From: an uncultured Mediterranea sp.
GTDB taxonomy: Bacteria; Bacteroidota; Bacteroidia; Bacteroidales; Bacteroidaceae
DNA length: 64,000 bases
NCBI GenBank assembly: GCA_945879145.1
Contig: CAMCUZ010000001.1
Span: 49,170 to 113,169 of the forward strand
Direction of reading: 5' to 3'
In this document: in pieces, positions 63,524 through 64,000 of the stretch
How positions within the stretch are numbered: the first letter of the stretch is position 1
Layout of the letters: every line of letters starts with the position of its first letter
The notes under the pieces: model-generated
Seen by the model: the letters and a program-made list of their open reading frames with translations, nothing else
The model's database searches: none
Told to the model about the DNA's origin: nothing
Program-made: the position numbers and the translations under genes

Positions 63524-63550
63524 GGATATTTACCACAAGAATGTGTCAGC

Positions 63551-64000
63551 TTATGCCTTTACGCGGCCTACGTATGAACCGTCGCGCGTGTCGATTTCGA
63601 TGGTCTCACCCTCGTTGATGAAGAGGGGAACGCGCACTTCGGCACCGCTCTCTACGGTGGCAGGCTTTAGGGTGTTGGTGGCGGTATCCCCCTTCAGACC
63701 CGGCTCGGTGTAGGTCACCTTCATCTGTACCTTGATGGGCATGTCAGCATAGAGCACGGTCTCGGTAGAGGCGTCAGAAACAACATCTACCACCTGGCCT
63801 TCGAGCAGGAAGTCCACACCGTTGATCAGGTCGTGGGCGATGGGAATCTGGTCGAACGTCTCTTGGTTCATGAACATATAGTCCTCACCCTCCTGATAGA
63901 GGTACTGGTAGGGACGACGCTCTACGCGAACGTCTTCCAGCTTCTCACCGATGTTGAAGCGGCGCTCCAGCACGTAGCCGTTCACCACGTCTTTCAGTTT
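63551..64000 (-). CDS. efp: Elongation factor P (5' part beyond window edge)
   Basis: The last ~149 codons of EF-P, running off base 64000 (the frame is open to the edge, reading KLKDVVNG before the first in-frame GTG/Met). Seen are the end of the KOW-like domain, the first OB domain ([22 protein letters not shown]) and the second OB domain with [56 protein letters not shown] rescues ribosomes stalled at polyproline. The modified loop residue lies outside the window. Confidence 0.96.
   Translation of the reverse strand, partial: KLKDVVNGYVLERRFNIGEKLEDVRVERRPYQYLYQEGEDYMFMNQETFDQIPIAHDLINGVDFLLEGQVVDVVSDASTETVLYADMPIKVQMKVTYTEPGLKGDTATNTLKPATVESGAEVRVPLFINEGETIEIDTRDGSYVGRVKA

Overview
The window is a 64 kb stretch of chromosome from a member of the Bacteroidales (Bacteroidota), probably a gut species. 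Evidence for this includes two SusC/SusD outer-membrane uptake pairs, lipoproteins with Bacteroidetes-type lipoboxes, Bacteroidetes promoters (TTG, about 20 bases, then TAnnTTTG) ahead of many genes, a lack of strong Shine-Dalgarno sites, and family members typical of the group (DUF4954, GH92, M64 peptidase with a BACON-like region). The genus cannot be fixed from the sequence alone. No rRNA, tRNA or CRISPR array was seen.

The accessory part is 1 to about 16 kb. A SusD gene (cut by the window edge) and a SusC gene lie on the minus strand. This SusC has no promoter, signal peptide or first ~66 codons. About 3.8 kb away, on the plus strand, is a complete SusC/SusD pair with a good promoter, followed by an uncharacterised lipoprotein and an M64-family lipoprotein peptidase. 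Between the two oppositely oriented susC genes lie a tyrosine recombinase and an AAA ATPase. A perfect 16-bp inverted repeat (3311-3326 and 7371-7386) marks the exact point where homology between the two susC genes begins. Exchange at this repeat would join the promoter and secretion signal of the expressed susC, in frame, to the silent susC, giving a 1046-residue protein, and would silence the other pair. I read this as a phase-variable SusC/SusD switch that carries its own probable invertase. This is the main discovery in the window.

The rest is mostly core genome. 16.2-23.8 kb: hflX, a DUF4954 hexapeptide-repeat protein, class I fumarase and a GH92 mannosidase. 23.9-32.3 kb (minus): amino-acid permease, rsgA, frr, pyrH, MATE exporter, monofunctional biotin ligase, YraN-like protein and an S41 lipoprotein peptidase. 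32.4-34.7 kb: a small basic protein with tadA, then psd-pssA for phosphatidylethanolamine. 34.9-39.5 kb: dnaE, trxA and a small acidic protein. 39.5-40.4 kb is gene-poor and rich in repeats. 40.4-48.7 kb: asd, a CPA2 antiporter, a LolD-like ATPase, a helix-hairpin-helix protein, an NSS transporter, a VanZ-like protein and murF. 48.8-53.2 kb: folP, cdaA (c-di-AMP synthesis) and the tldD/tldE protease pair. 53.2-56.3 kb (minus): two acyltransferase-like proteins with lrgA/lrgB. 56.6-60.4 kb: pta-ackA and an alkaline phosphatase. 60.5-64 kb (minus): lpxH, a MIP18-type Fe-S factor, radC, a family 2 glycosyltransferase and the C-terminal part of efp.

Start codons were often moved inward from the longest open frame, because the TTG inside the TAnnTTTG promoter box mimics a start codon. 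All functional calls rest on motifs, length and gene order read by eye; no database search was run.
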